DNA of 64,000 bases from Trichosphaerium sp. ATCC 40318 (lineage: Eukaryota > Discosea > Flabellinia > Trichosidae), in contig JALMLS010000321.1 in NCBI GenBank assembly GCA_038496445.1, forward strand, positions 1 through 64,000. The letters run 5' to 3'. Of the stretch, positions 32,862 to 44,788 are shown piece after piece. The translations under genes were made by a program, and so were the position numbers. The notes beneath the pieces are model-generated. The model saw only the letters and a program-made list of their open reading frames with translations, ran no database searches and was not told the origin of the DNA. Numbering within the stretch: the first letter of the stretch is position 1; every line of letters starts with the position of its first letter.

Positions 32862-32956
32862 TTAGCAGTCTACTGTTGAATGGGTTTGCACTTTTTTGGT
32901 GATGGTAGAAGGTCAAACGGGAGTCAACAATTTTCTATTTTTGTTTTCAGAAAGGT

Positions 32957-33400
32957 ATGACTCAACGAAAGGACAACGGAGATTCATCACAACACGTGAA
33001 TCTGCTATCTATGCCCATAGAGCTACACCATATGTGTATGGATATCGATAAATCTACAGCATATCAGTACTGGCCTTTATTATGTTACCATACAGCGTCA
33101 ATAACAAGATTTGATCACAATTTTCAAAAACATGGTGTTTGGTGTAATTACAAGAAAAGAGTACTTCGTGCTCAGTGTCGCTTTGAAAATGGTGTGAAAG
33201 TGGGGGTATTTAAGTGCTGGACTCAAGAAGGTAAATTATGGTGCGAAATGCCTTATGAACAAGGCAAGAAACATGGAGAACAAAAGCTTTGGATAAATGG
33301 AAAGGAAATAGTATACAAATATGTGAATGGTGTAAAACAAGAAAGTCGCAATAATGACCGCCGAAACACTGCCAGGGCCATGGATTACGATTACTGGTAG
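32957..33400 (+). CDS. F-box-like / MORN-type repeat protein, intact
   Basis: A 147-residue protein. The N-terminus (VNLLSMPIELHHMCMD ... FDHNFQKHGVW) matches the start of the 4975-5858 gene. Four or so degenerate MORN_2/YwqK units follow (RAQCRFENGVKVGVFKCW, WCEMPYEQGKKHGEQKLW, YKYVNGVKQESRN). TTTTCAG just before the ATG suggests a spliced 5' UTR. It shares a short divergent promoter with the F-box/LRR gene. Its 3' end (about the last 40 codons and UTR) is duplicated at 37018-37165 next to the second P450. Function unknown; the F-box-like start suggests an adaptor. Confidence 0.75.
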   Translation: MTQRKDNGDSSQHVNLLSMPIELHHMCMDIDKSTAYQYWPLLCYHTASITRFDHNFQKHGVWCNYKKRVLRAQCRFENGVKVGVFKCWTQEGKLWCEMPYEQGKKHGEQKLWINGKEIVYKYVNGVKQESRNNDRRNTARAMDYDYW

Positions 33401-33475
33401 CATCTGGAATAGTATAAATCGTTGAAGCATGCAATGGTTTTTATTGAAGAATGTAAATAAGAGTATTCACTAAAA

Positions 33476-35647
33476 TTAGATTTGAGATATTAGAAATTTA
33501 GGCTCTGTTACAAACTTATGAATGGTAGAATACTTGTATGCCAAAGAATTTGGTTCTTCTGTTTCGGTCCACTTGAAATGTTGTACATAAGAAGTAACCG
33601 CTTTGTATAAAAGAGTCAATCCTATACGTTCTCCTGGACATCTTCTTATTCCTTGTCTAATACGTACAAGTTAATATTTTAAACTTAAAATGTATGGCTT
33701 GTTCTTGTTTGTTTGCTTACCCAAAAGGATTGATGTTACAAACAGGATCTAACCATCTTTTTGGATTGAACTCTGATGGATTCTCCCACTTATCACTGTG
33801 ACATTCGTTATGATGAACAAGATGTACAATAGCCTGTGTTTTTTGTCAGCGTATGAACAAAGTAAAAAGCACTCTTACTCCTTTCGGGATGGTGTATCCT
33901 GCCATGCTGATATCTTCTCTTGCTTTGTGAGGTACCAACATTGGTGCGATTGGTTTGAATCTGAATACTTCTTGTATAAAGTTCTTCAAACAAGGTATTG
34001 CTTGCAAGTCCTAGAAAGCAGGAACAACTATTAGATACAGGACGGACGTTTTCCCAAGCATTCAATACCTTAAGAGACATAATCTGAGCGTCTAATCCTT
34101 CCACGGACTCTCTTAGCTCAGCTTGAATTTCTGGATATTTGGCAAGCATTGTTACAGATCTAAAGAGAAACGTACATCAGATATTTTTGTATTGGTAGTC
34201 ATTGTACGTACGTTTGTAATGCATGTGCAGTTGTATCAAATCCCGCAGCTATTATCTCCATAAGAAAAGCAACAAGTTGATCCTCAGTGATATCAGGCAT
34301 TTCATTTCGTATGACATCAATCCAATGTCTTTTCTCTCCTTTGACATAGTTCTCACGTGTTTTTTTAATCAACTTTCTGTACAATCTATCTCTGTTTTCA
34401 ATCGTCTCTTTGAACTTACTCAACTAAGGCAATCGTTAGCTCCGTATTATCACAAAAACACTGCGCAGAATAGTGCAGAAATTGTTCACTTACTCTCTTT
34501 CCATCGAATACAGCACATGCAGGGAACAAGTCTTGTAGAAACGGCACCAAGAAACCTTCTACAACTTGGTCGGTGATTTTAAAGATATCAGAGATATCTT
34601 TGTCTTTGTGTTCGTATGCACGAATACCAAAAATTGTTTTTGAAATCATGTTGAATGTCAATCTGTATGAAATATCACTTCCTGACACGCTTTCTCCAGA
34701 TTCAGAACGTTTACTTAGCCACTCAATGGCATTGCTGACCTCGAAATTTATAATAGGCTCCATGGTCTGAATACACTTAGTATAATTTGAAGGCAATTAG
34801 TTCATGTACCTTCATTCCTTTTCCTGAAACAAGTTCGTTTTTGAATATCATTCTGTATGCTTTATGGTAGTCGTTATGATCAGACATTACGCAACCTATA
34901 TGTTACGAAGTTACTACTGATACGCAATACAAAGATGAAATAGTTACCTCCTTTAAGATCTGTTGAATAAATCATTCTTAATGCCAAGAAATCACTGAGT
35001 GGTCTTCAAAAGATGTTAGCTTAACTGCGGATTTGTTAAGTATTGAAGCTTACCTGTCCGAAAGTAACCGGCGATGCTTTGTTGCTGCTTCTTTGATGAG
35101 CTCAGGATCAGTGATAAATATCATCTAGTACACAATTTAAGCGCAAATTTACTCAGTTTAAAAATATGTTCACAATGAACGATCACATTAACTTAATGCA
35201 CCGAGCGATCACGTGATAATTTTAATACGCCTGTCTTACTTAACAATAACGTACAGTCTTGGCTCCAAAGTTCATACTGAATATACCGCCAAGTGTTTTA
35301 GAGTATTTCATTGTCGTCCTAGATTAAGAGTTCTTTAGTTATGTTCAAATCAATTCGAAAAAGTTTTGATCAAGCGCTAGAGTATTTGTATAAAAAAACG
35401 GAAACATTTTGGAGTTGTTTAGCACAGTACAATAGATTTTGTAACCGGATAATTTGTTCAGAAATGTTTTAGAAGATTTGTTGGCGTACTCGACCATTTT
35501 ATATGGATCTGTCCAAAGATGAAGGTGCCCAATCAAAGGGATACTGATTGGACTTGGTGGAAGGTTTAAAGCCTTATTTTTCAAGTTCTTGTTTACAGTC
35601 AGTGCTACGAATGCGCACAGCAATACGATAGATAAAAGTAGTATCAT
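33476..35647 (-). CDS. cytochrome P450, copy A
   Basis: A minus-strand gene of about ten exons. It has an N-terminal membrane anchor (MILLLSIVLLCAFVALTV) and proline hinge (LPPSPISIPLIGHLHLW). In order follow NFGAKT, a C-helix region (ELVSGKGMK), YRLTFNMISKTIFGIRAYE and the I-helix oxygen-activation motif AGFDTTAH. The K-helix ExxR is EVFR, the PERF-like region is FNPKRWLDP, and the haem loop is RQGIRRCPGERIGL (Cys ligand). Exon 1 ends at GTACGC inside the apparent continuation, and splicing gives HLHLWTDPYKMVE then TTMKYSKTLGGIFSM. Likely an ER monooxygenase; the substrate is unknown. Intron 2 contains CACGTG (35212) in the same place as in copies B and C. Confidence 0.88.
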
Positions 35648-37017
35648 CGCTTGTTAACTCAAGGTGTTGTGTATTGGGATGTGATAGTATTTTGATTTCT
35701 TTTCTGTACGTCAAACAAAAGTTAAGAAGTAATGTGTGATTCATGGACAATTATTTTCCCGCACCAACAACACAACCTAACTGTATTGTATATAGCATAT
35801 AGCGTTTAAAGTACCCAACAGTTTTACCACGTGGTCCGTGATCTTCCCAAATAAAGTACCTAAGCAAAAGGTGTTACACTCATTGATGTACATATGTTTT
35901 AGCAAGCGGTGAAGGTCTACACAGAGTTGTCAACACAGCGTGTTATTCAGATAATTACGATGCCACAGTGGGCAAGTGAGGAATAACATGATATGAGCCT
36001 AGAACACATTGCTAGACCTACGTACTACATACATTTCACTAGCAAGGCCGAAAATTTCCTATTTGTTGTTGGTATCACACAAAACCAAAACTTCCCGAGC
36101 CTACACTAACATGTGATATTTAAAGCTACATCCGTGATAGTCAACAGCCCAGCAGAACCTGAATTGTGTAGTTCACAAGTTCTCTAAGTCTCCCCATTTT
36201 AAAAATGATTTGTTTAAGTTGTATCTACACAATGGGAACTGTTCCTAACAATAAATAGGATGGTGGTGCTTGTTATTCAGTCACGATTACATGTAGATTT
36301 CATTTTAAACAGGACATTTTAAGTATTGCAGGCCTACATCACTTAAACCAATTGTTGCTCTAAGAATTGGTACATTTTTCTGTTTTTCTGGACTTGCCAG
36401 CTACGAAATGATAGGTAATTGGGCGTTTAAAGTACCTTGCCGTCACGAAAATTTTGATGTTTTACTGTGACGGACTTGACATTTCTGACAGAACTTGCAA
36501 ATCAAGTATTTTAAAAGGTGCTATGCATGGAAGCAGGCGTCTAGCGAAAAAATTTATGAATCTTAAACCACGTGATTAAAAAAACCCAAACCAAATTTAT
36601 ATATGTCATATTTTGATACCTGGGTATTTACAAAGCCTATGGTAGCGTCAGTTTTACTGTTTTGAATTGTTGTCTGAGCTTTTCACGTTATCATCCTGTT
36701 GATGCCATGAGAGCGCTATTGATAGCGTAGTTAGGCGCTAGTTGTAGCGGTAGTAAATTTGCACTTACCTGTACAATACTTTACTTTTATTTGTCTGCGT
36801 TGCATCAAGCGACCCAATCGCAGGTTAACATACATCGGTGCCAACCAAGGGCTTACATAGGAGTTGCACCTACCGCTCTCAACGCGGGAAGAGACAGGAC
36901 GCCGCCTACTAGGCGGACCGTAATTGTGCGGTTATGACCCAGCCGCCTTGAAAAGAGTGATCAAGTCAAGCTGTAAAAGCTGACCAAGTTCGTTAATATG
37001 TTGTTTTTACACAGACA
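35648..37017. other. intergenic region between P450 A and B
   Basis: The first 120 bp and a block near 36340-36435 match the region upstream of copy B (41037-41290), so they are part of the duplication. The stretch between has no partner there. A GC-richer patch at 36790-36955 contains the hairpin GCCGCCTACTAGGCGG. No gene seen. Confidence 0.45.
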
Positions 37018-37165
37018 AATAAATGGTGAAAACAAGAAAGTCAGAATAATGACCGCCGAAACACTACCAGGGCCATGAATTACGATTACTGGTAGTATCT
37101 GGAATAGTATAAATCCTTTGAAGCATGCAATGGTTTTATTGAAGAATGTAAATAAGAGTATTCAC
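37018..37165 (+). repeat. duplicated 3' end of the MORN-type gene
   Basis: AATGACCGCCGAAACACT... through GAAGCATGCAATGGTTTT repeats 33313-33450 almost exactly, without the gene's 5' part. It marks one end of the segmental duplication that carried P450 copy B. Confidence 0.85.
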
Positions 37166-38669
37166 TAAAATTAGATTTGAGATATGAGAAATTTAGTCTT
37201 TGTTACAAACTTATGGATGGAAGAACACTTGTATGCCAAAGAATTTGGTTCTTCTGTTTCGGTCCACCTGAAATGTTGGATGTAAGAAGCAACCGCTTTG
37301 TATAAAAGAGTCAATCCTATACGTTCTCCTGGACATCTTCTTATTCCTTGTCTAGATATGTACAAGTTAATAAATGACTTAATGGATTCTCCCACTTATC
37401 ACGTGACACTCGTTATGATGAACAAGATACACAATGGCATGTTTTTTTTGTAAGCAAATGAAAAACTAAGAAATCTTACTCTTTTTGGTATGGTATATCC
37501 TGCCATGCTGATACTTCCCTTGCTTTATGAGGTACCAACATTGGCACGATTGGTTTGAATCTGAATGCTTCTTGTATAAAGCTCTTCAAACAAGGTATCG
37601 CTTGCAAGTCCTAGAAAGCAGGCTTAGGTAGCAACGTTTTAAGACGTCCAAACATTTTAGTCTTTTGATTACCTTTACAGGCATGCCGGAACGTCTAATT
37701 CTTTCAATGACTCTCTCTTAGCTCAGCTTGAATTTATGGATATTTGGCAAGCATTGTTACAGATCTAAAGAGAAACGTACATCAGATTTTTTAGTATTTG
37801 TACATGTGCAGTTGTATCAAATCCCGCAGCTATCAACTCCATAACAAAGGCAACCAACTGATCCTCAGTGATATCAGGCATTTCATTTCGTATGACATCA
37901 ATCCAATGTCTTTTCTCTCCTTTGACATAATTCTCACGTGTTTTTTGAATCAACTTTCTGTACAATCTATCTCTGTTTTCAATCGTCTCTTTGAACTTAC
38001 TCAACTAACAATTGTTAGCTCCGACAGTTTACGGAAGATAACAGAAATTGTTTTACTTACTCTCTTTCCATCAAATACAGCACATGCAGGGAACAAGTCT
38101 TGTAGAAACGGAGGTATCTACACCAATTGCCCATTCTGTCTAGAAAGCAAATTAAAGGTACATCTACCGGAATAGAACGCAACAGATACAAAAAATGAAA
38201 CGGTTTTTAGGCCTCTTTCTATCTAAACGGTTGTTTGCAAACACAATCAATAAGCTAAACCGGGTATTTTCACATCTATACGAGCTGTTTTAACGCATAA
38301 TGTGACGATGGTTTACATTTTTTTGGTTTTATGTAAAATTTTTGTCAGCTGAGCTCAAAGTGTCAGAACAAATCACCGAGCCATCAACGGCAAAACCTAC
38401 AGCACCCAACATGCGCGCTAGGTTTGCAGCTTCTTCATCCACAACATTCCGTCTTGCCAATACACGAACTCGCCGTGTTAGCAGCATAAAAGTGCCAAAG
38501 ACTAATAAAAGGCAAATACATACCTTGTGGAATACACAAAAGTGAGTATTAACGAAATAATGATATTCTTTTTGCTTATTATTGCGAAGAGTAAAGCCTA
38601 CAAGATTATACAAGGCGTTGAACAACAGATCTCCATTGGCGGTAAATGCGCAAAAGCTTGCTTTCCCAT

Positions 38670-40020
38670 CAGTATTTGCAAGAAATTACGCCAGTGGACG
38701 CTTCAAACGGTACGAAAATGGCTTCTACCGAGCACTCTAAACCTAGATAGACGCTTCAAACGGTACGAAAATGGCTTTACCGAGCACTCTAAACCCTAGA
38801 TAGACGCGTTGAACAAAAAGAGGAGAAATGGCAAAAAAACAATGGATACGGCCAATTAACCGAGAACGAGCAACAACAACACCAACCAGTACAAAACAAA
38901 CCAATCAATAAACGTAACGACCTTAAACGGCTCAATAGGGAAAACAAAAGCAAGGAGGTGGTTGGTTCGATGGATTTAAACCAAATGAGACTACACACGG
39001 CACCCAAACAACAGAAGATATGCTGTAAGAATCCAAACCCTTTTTTGCCTTTTAATCTTATTCTTATACGATCTATAGCACTCCAGATATCAAGAAACGC
39101 CTTGCTAAAGGATACGCAGTTATGAGCGCTGCAATGGGAGTGTCAGCTTTGAGTACGTTTGCTTTTTTTTTAGTGGGTCAACTGAACTTATTTTTTCTGT
39201 TTTTTGGTTTCGCTAAGAATTCTACCTTGTACTAAATCAAATGTCATTCAGGTTATGTTGGCGCTATTAGCATGGGAATTATTTCACCAGTTGTTGGTAT
39301 TGGAGCGTCCATTGGGTACGAGATAATGAGAATGGTTATTTTTTTTGAAAACCTTGTATATTTTTTTGTACCTTCACGTTTTTTTGTGCTTACTTGTGTT
39401 CAAGCGTATTGAGGTGTTTGTTTGCTATAGCCACGACGAAAGATGAAGGCACCAGGCGTATACTAGCATACATCTTCGGTGCTCTCTTGGGTATTGGCAC
39501 AGCCACATTCGTGGCAATCGGTAAGCTTTGTCGTGTCTTGTAAGCAACAAAATCTCATGGACTTTTTTTCAATTAGTTGCTGCTGACCCTATGATTGCCG
39601 CGAATGCATTCCTTAGTTCTATCGCTATTTTTGGTGGTTTCAGTATTGCTGCTTTGCGTGCAAAGCGTGGAGCCTTCTTGGGGTGGGGAGGTGCTCTTAC
39701 TGGTATTTTACTATTCTTGGTAGCTCGTAGTCTCGCACACATGTTCCTTGAACATCTAGGATTCGGTGGACAAGTATTTTGGGCGGTACGTTATTGTTTT
39801 TAACCTCAGAAACAAAAACGAAAAGGAGAATTTGGAGTAATTTACAAACAGCTGCAACATTTTTTTGGAAAGTTTTTCCGTTCCAGAAATTTTTTTTGAT
39901 TATTCTTTAGACCTCTCATAATATACCTTTTTACCTTGGACTTGGACTCTTTACTATATTTATTGGACGTGATACTCAACGTGTGATTAAGTATGTTCAG
40001 GCTGGTATAAAGGATGTGAC
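38670..40020 (+). pseudogene. Bax inhibitor-1 (TMBIM) gene, 3'-truncated
   Basis: Exons on + encode KRLAKGYAVMSAAMGVSAL (about 39095-39153), YVGAISMGIISPVVGIGAS (about 39253-39316), TTKDEGTRRILAYIFGALLG (about 39432-39521), and DPMIAANAFLSSIAIFGGFS with ALRAKRGAFLGWGGALTG (39579-39785). The last exon is FYLGLGLFTIFIGRDTQRVI (about 39911-40020). This is the BI-1 order of helices, with the conserved DTQ of the sixth helix region. The final helix and C-terminus expected after the GxxD motif are missing because P450 sequence begins. Upstream exons near 38670-39020 (ARNYASGRFKRYENGF; RRVEQKEEKWQKNNGYG) may be the N-terminus but are disturbed by a 53-bp tandem duplication. BI-1 proteins are ER calcium-leak/anti-death proteins. 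Confidence 0.7.
38698..38803 (+). repeat. 53-bp tandem duplication
   Basis: ACGCTTCAAACGGTACGAAA... occurs at 38698-38750 and again at 38751-38803 with two small indels. It shifts frame in the presumed N-terminal exon of the BI-1-like gene. Confidence 0.85.
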
Positions 40021-41482
40021 AGGAGCACCAAGAAAGCTTCTATAACTTGGTCGGTGACTTTGAAGATATCAGAGATATCTTTGTCTTTGTGTTCGTATGC
40101 ACGAATACCAAAAAGTGTTTTTGAAATCATGTTGAATGTCAATCTGTATGAAATATCACTTCCTGACACGCTTTCTCCAGATTCAGAACGTTTGCTTAGC
40201 CACTCAATGGCGTCGTTGACCTCGAAATTTATAATAGGCTCCAGGCTCTAAGATAAAGGTTACTGAAGTACATTGCGTTGTTGTCATGTACCTTCATTGT
40301 TTGCTGAAACAAGTTCATTTTGAATATCATTCTGTAGTTCTTGTGGTAATCGTTATGGTCAGACATTACGCACCCTGTATGTTACAAAGTTACTACTGAT
40401 ACGCAATACAAAGATGAAATAGTTACTCCTTTAAGATCTGTTGAATAAATCATTCTTAATGCCAGGAAATCACTGAGTGGTCTACGACAGCTGTTAGCTT
40501 AACTAGTATCGCTGCTCACCTGTCCGAAAGCACACGCCGATGCGTAGTTGACGCTTCCTTGATGAGCTCAGGATCAGTGATAAATACCATCTACACAATT
40601 TAGCCATAAAAAAAAGTGCTCTGATGACGAATGATCACGTGATAATTGTAATAACCGTTACTTAACAATAACGTACAGTCTTGGCTCCAAAGTTCATACT
40701 GAATATACCACCAAGCGTTTTAGCGTATTTCATTGTCGTCCTAGATTCTTAAGTTATGTTCAAATCTTTTCCAAACAGAAAATGGATATCAGCTTTTGAA
40801 GTTGTTTAGCTGTACAACAGAGAGTTTGTGACAGGATAATTTCTACAGAAACGTTTTGAAGTTTCGTTGGCGTACTCGACCATTTTCTTTGGATCTGTCC
40901 AAAGATGAAGGTGCCCAATCAAAGGGATACTGATTGGACTTGGTGGAAGGTTTAAAGCCTTATTTTTCATGTTCTTGTTTACAGTCAGCACTATGAATAC
41001 ACACAGCAATACGATAGATACAAGCAATATCATCACGTCTTCTATGTTGTGTATTGGGATCTGATAGTATTTTGATTACTTTTTATGTGTCAAACAAAAG
41101 TTAAGCAATGAGTGTGATTCACGGACTATCGTTTTCCCGTCCAACAAAAATATCGTAGCTGTGATTGTACATAACATACAAGGAACATTTTTTGGACAAG
41201 AGCATAGAATTCATGAAAACTAGGAGCCTACAATCACTTAAACCCTTTTGTTGTACTAAGAAATGGTTCGTAATTGGGTGTTTTACAGGACGTTCACCGG
41301 ACCAACCCCCCAAAGAAAACTCATAATTTTGTGCTCTTAGTTAGTATTTGCTTTGTAGTTATGTACTACAACTGTAAAGAATACCTTGGAGTACACCTCT
41401 GTTCATTAAACGTCTCATTCCTGCTGGGAAAATGTACTGTTTTGTGCACTTAAGCTGCTTCTAATGGTAAAGTCATTTTTCC

Positions 41483-41488
41483 CACGTG
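41483..41488. promoter_or_regulatory. CACGTG immediately 5' of the glycosidase start
   Basis: Lies 3 bases before ATG 41491, supporting that ATG rather than the one at 41464. Confidence 0.35.
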
Positions 41489-41490
41489 CT

Positions 41491-44400
41491 ATGAAAACAA
41501 CTACGCTATTTTACTTTTTCTTTTTACTTTTCGCGTCACCTATTGTCCGCTGTGATGACTACGACACCTTACTAGCGAAAGCAAAAGAAAACTTACAGGA
41601 TCTTTCGAATCTAGTCCAAAAAGCTAATGCAGAAGGTATAGATACTCAATACGAACAAGCTACACAAAGTGTACGTTATTATCTTTTCTTTTTTGGTTAA
41701 ATAAGTCTATCTCCTAAAATTACAGAGAAGGTTGCTAAAGAATTTCTGGTTTGGGCGCCCTACGATTACAACAACAAAGATATCCTATATAATGCATACT
41801 CTAAGTATTACACTAAGAGTACCCATGCTGAAATTGAAGCAATGGTAACTGCACTACCTTTGAACGAACTCAAGAACACAATTCAAATATTGGACAACTC
41901 CATTTCAACTTTGAAGAAAGTCATTGCTAGGTACTTCCACACCTCTCCATGTCTAATAATATTCACAAACCAAATAGGCCTAACTCTAGACGCCCAGTGC
42001 CAAAGTGGAATTTAACTAGCGTTGTCCTTGACAAAGGTTAGTCCGTGTAGTAGTAATAAGTTACTAACAAGTTCTACGAAGGGTATTGGCGAATTGGAGC
42101 TGACCCACGATTTCCTTCAGGTTTCAATTTTGACTCACGTGATCGCTTGGTACAGCAAATTGAATACTTTTAATGACTTCGTACCTATACGTTTTAAAGT
42201 TAGGAAGCGGCTTGGGCACTGTTGCGCTTTCGGTGAGTACTACTTTCGAATCATACGGAAAGGTCAAACCTGGTTACTTAAAGAACTTCGCGCAAGAGAT
42301 GGCAACCGCTGAAAACGAAGACAAGCTAAAAGTGTTCTTTGTTATGAATAATATTCCATCATTTGCAAGTGAAAAATATCCAGGTAAGCCCGCTAGCAAT
42401 GGCAACATTGATCTGTTCTTACCATTGAAAAAGATATCTTCGATATTGGATACACTCATGGCTTTAATTTCGATATTTCTAACCCTGGATCGATGAACTT
42501 AGTTGATCAATTCTATTCTGAAACAGTACCTATTGCAAAGCAGTATAAGAGTACGGATACCCTTCTTTTTTTCATATTGTTATAAATCGTTTTTTAATCC
42601 ACTTTTTAGATTTGTTTGGGTACAGCCTTGCCAATGAACCACTTTTTCGAGATCCTGTATCAGCTCTGACATCTAAGAACTTTCACACTTCGCTTGAGAA
42701 GCGTTATGGATCCATTGACATGTTGAACAAGGCACGTACATCAAGATCTATCCACACTAGACGTCCACGTGTAACAACATTTTTAGCGATATGGTAGTTC
42801 GTTTGGAAATTTCTCAGATGTGCCACCAAGCCCAAAAGTGCAAGAAAATAAAGCTCAATGGTTAGATTGGGCACTGTACAACCAAGACAGGGTAACAAAC
42901 TGGTTCTCATTTGCTTGCAATTCTATAAAGAAATATGATAGTAATGCTAAGTGCACCATTAAAGTAATCAATAAAGGGACACTTAGTGATGTAGGTAAGC
43001 GATAAAACAACAACAAGTTTCTTGTTTTTTTCCTCATCCTCATTACATTACTTTTTAGGCCATCCTTTTGGAATTGATAGGCAGGCCTTGATAGATATCC
43101 AAGACCTCAACGGATGTGATACACGTATATGTAAGAATCTGAATAATATATCGTATGGTTTTGCTTATGAGATTTATAGTACCGTATCCTGCACCTTGTG
43201 AACTTTGTCATCAATGGCATAACAGTAGTATTTATCAAATTGTACGTCATGATAAAATCAATGTTCGTTTTTTCAACATTCAGCTAGGATTGGCTAGATT
43301 CTGCCAGCGCTTATAACTTCCAAAAGTCTATGGCCCCAATGAAACCTATATTTGATAGCGAGTGGCATGGTATATCAACAGAGCGTTTTCGACAAGCGAA
43401 CATGTCTTATAGTACAAACAAGGTTTAATTGCAACAATATAAACATTCACTTTAGACCATGTGAAGGCGGGACTGTGGTTAGCTCACACCCAAGGCGTTG
43501 CTGCGACTATGGTGTGGTATGAAGGCACGGTAATAGGAAAAGAGATTAATCATCTGATGTTTGTTAGGTAGGGATAGCACAGGAGAACCAAAAGCCAACG
43601 TACTCTTCTATAACTAAGAAATACTAATTTAACTCATAATTTAGTTCGCCAGTGGGTTTGCTGGATCTATTGATACGATTCCGCAAATTCTTGCAGCCTA
43701 CACGCATACTTTTATGCAGGTAAGGACGTACCAATTAAGTAACTTCAATGAGTATTAAAACATCTGTAGTTAAACTCTTTTTCAAATGAAGTTGAAGCTG
43801 TAGCAACTGGAGAAGCGCCGATATGTATACTATATTCTGAAGTATCATCTATTCAAGCACGTGATTAGTATGTCAACATGTAACAAAACTAATCAAACCT
43901 TCTCATCAGGATCCATACTATCAACAAGTCCAAGCTGATGTTTTCGAGGCTTTATTCTTTATTGGTTTGAACACAAAGTTTGTTACTGAGAGGAATATAA
44001 ATATGACTGGATCTTCATGCAAGGTCATTGTTGTACCCAATACAAGCCATGTCTCAGATGAAACTGTAACAACTTTAGAATCTCTATCACTTAGCAGCTT
44101 GTTCATCTTTGTCGGTAAATCTTCAGACCAGAAATTTTTGTAGTTGTTGTACTTATTACTTGTAGGAAATGCTTCACTAAAGTACAACTATTATGGAGAT
44201 ACAAGACCTTCTTCAATGCTCTCATGGATGAAGAAATGGCCTTTACTATCTCCTGGAAATCCGGCAGTACTTCTTGAGTCCGTTGAAGGAGCCATATTCA
44301 ACAAGCAAAATTCACCTACACGAGATACAAGGTGCCATGTCTTGCACAAGATAGAACGTGCTAACAAGATACCTTTAGATGTGTTGTTCCGAGTACACAA

Positions 44401-44656
44401 AAGAGTAAGTTCGGTTTAATGTGCAAGGTTGGTGTATTAGAAGGAAAGACATATATTACTGTCATAAACTTTCTAAGAACGAAAACCTCATTTTCTGTCT
44501 TACAAGGAGGTATGTGCATTTTGCCATTTTGATCACATTATTGACATACACTTTCAAGGTTCGGTTGCGAATACGAAGGACATTCTGGAGGATGAGAACT
44601 TTACTGGAGTAATTGATATTGATAGCGTTGCTGTGAAATTGCTTCAAATCCAATAA
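41491..44656 (+). CDS. secreted GH42-like beta-galactosidase family glycosidase
   Basis: Signal peptide MKTTTLFYFFFLLFASPIVRC, then many exons. Recognisable blocks are YWRIGADPRFPSG, YSLANEPLFRDP (NEP acid/base motif of the clan A barrel), FHTSLEKRYGSIDMLNKA, LDWALYNQDRVTNWFSF, HPFGIDRQALIDIQDLNGCD and PIFDSEWHG (nucleophile-type Glu). After these come KAGLWLAHTQGVAATMVWYEGT and a trimerisation/Rossmann-like region (ADVFEALFFIGLNTKFVTE, KVIVVPNTSHVSD). The gene ends GVIDIDSVAVKLLQIQ at TAA 44654-44656. The order fits GH42-type beta-galactosidases. The protein is likely exported or lysosomal. Introns are short with GTACG/GTAAG/GTTAG donors. It is convergent with P450 copy C, with about 130 bp between stops. 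Confidence 0.75.
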
Positions 44657-44788
44657 ACGGGAAGGTTTAGTACTTAATTTGGAAAGGATTCAAACACATC
44701 ATCTAAATAAATAGATTTGGCTCCATACGAATATTGTCTTGTTAGCTCACGATTTAAATTGATGCCAGTATTTGATTACATGCTTTAT

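Larger units (their letters stand above)
38112..40021 (+). mobile_element. foreign segment inserted in P450 copy B
   Basis: P450 B homology stops after CTTGTAGAAACGG (38112) and resumes at GCACCAAGAAAG (about 40026). Copies A and C are continuous here. The insert carries a Bax-inhibitor-1-like gene cut before its last exon. No terminal repeats or target duplication were recognised, so an ectopic recombination or repair insertion is more likely than transposition. Confidence 0.7.
37171..41033 (-). pseudogene. cytochrome P450, copy B, split and decayed
   Basis: The same gene plan as copies A and C, with the haem exon (RQGIRRCPGERIGL) at 37171-37380 and the start at 41033. It has several lesions. 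About 65 bp covering FNPKRWLDP and a splice site are missing (near 37381). A 2-bp gain sits at CTCTCTCTTAGC (about 37720). Sequence around the donor after the AGFDTTAH exon is missing. Between 38112 and 40021 the gene is interrupted by about 1.9 kb of unrelated DNA containing a truncated Bax-inhibitor-1 gene. The 5' exons (40022-41033) remain very similar to copy A. Not expected to make a P450. Confidence 0.85.

Noticed and set aside
36790-36955. GC-rich patch with a hairpin, possible structured RNA
   Set aside because: One short hairpin only. I could not fold it into a known RNA class.
38329-38625. Minus-strand frame with a hydrophobic start and RRNVVDEEAANLARMLGAVG
   Set aside because: It looks somewhat protein-like, but no family was recognised and no neighbouring exons fit. 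Left uncalled inside the inserted segment.
41464-41490. Earlier ATG for the glycosidase
   Set aside because: It would put residues before the signal peptide and include the CACGTG; ATG 41491 gives a clean signal peptide.
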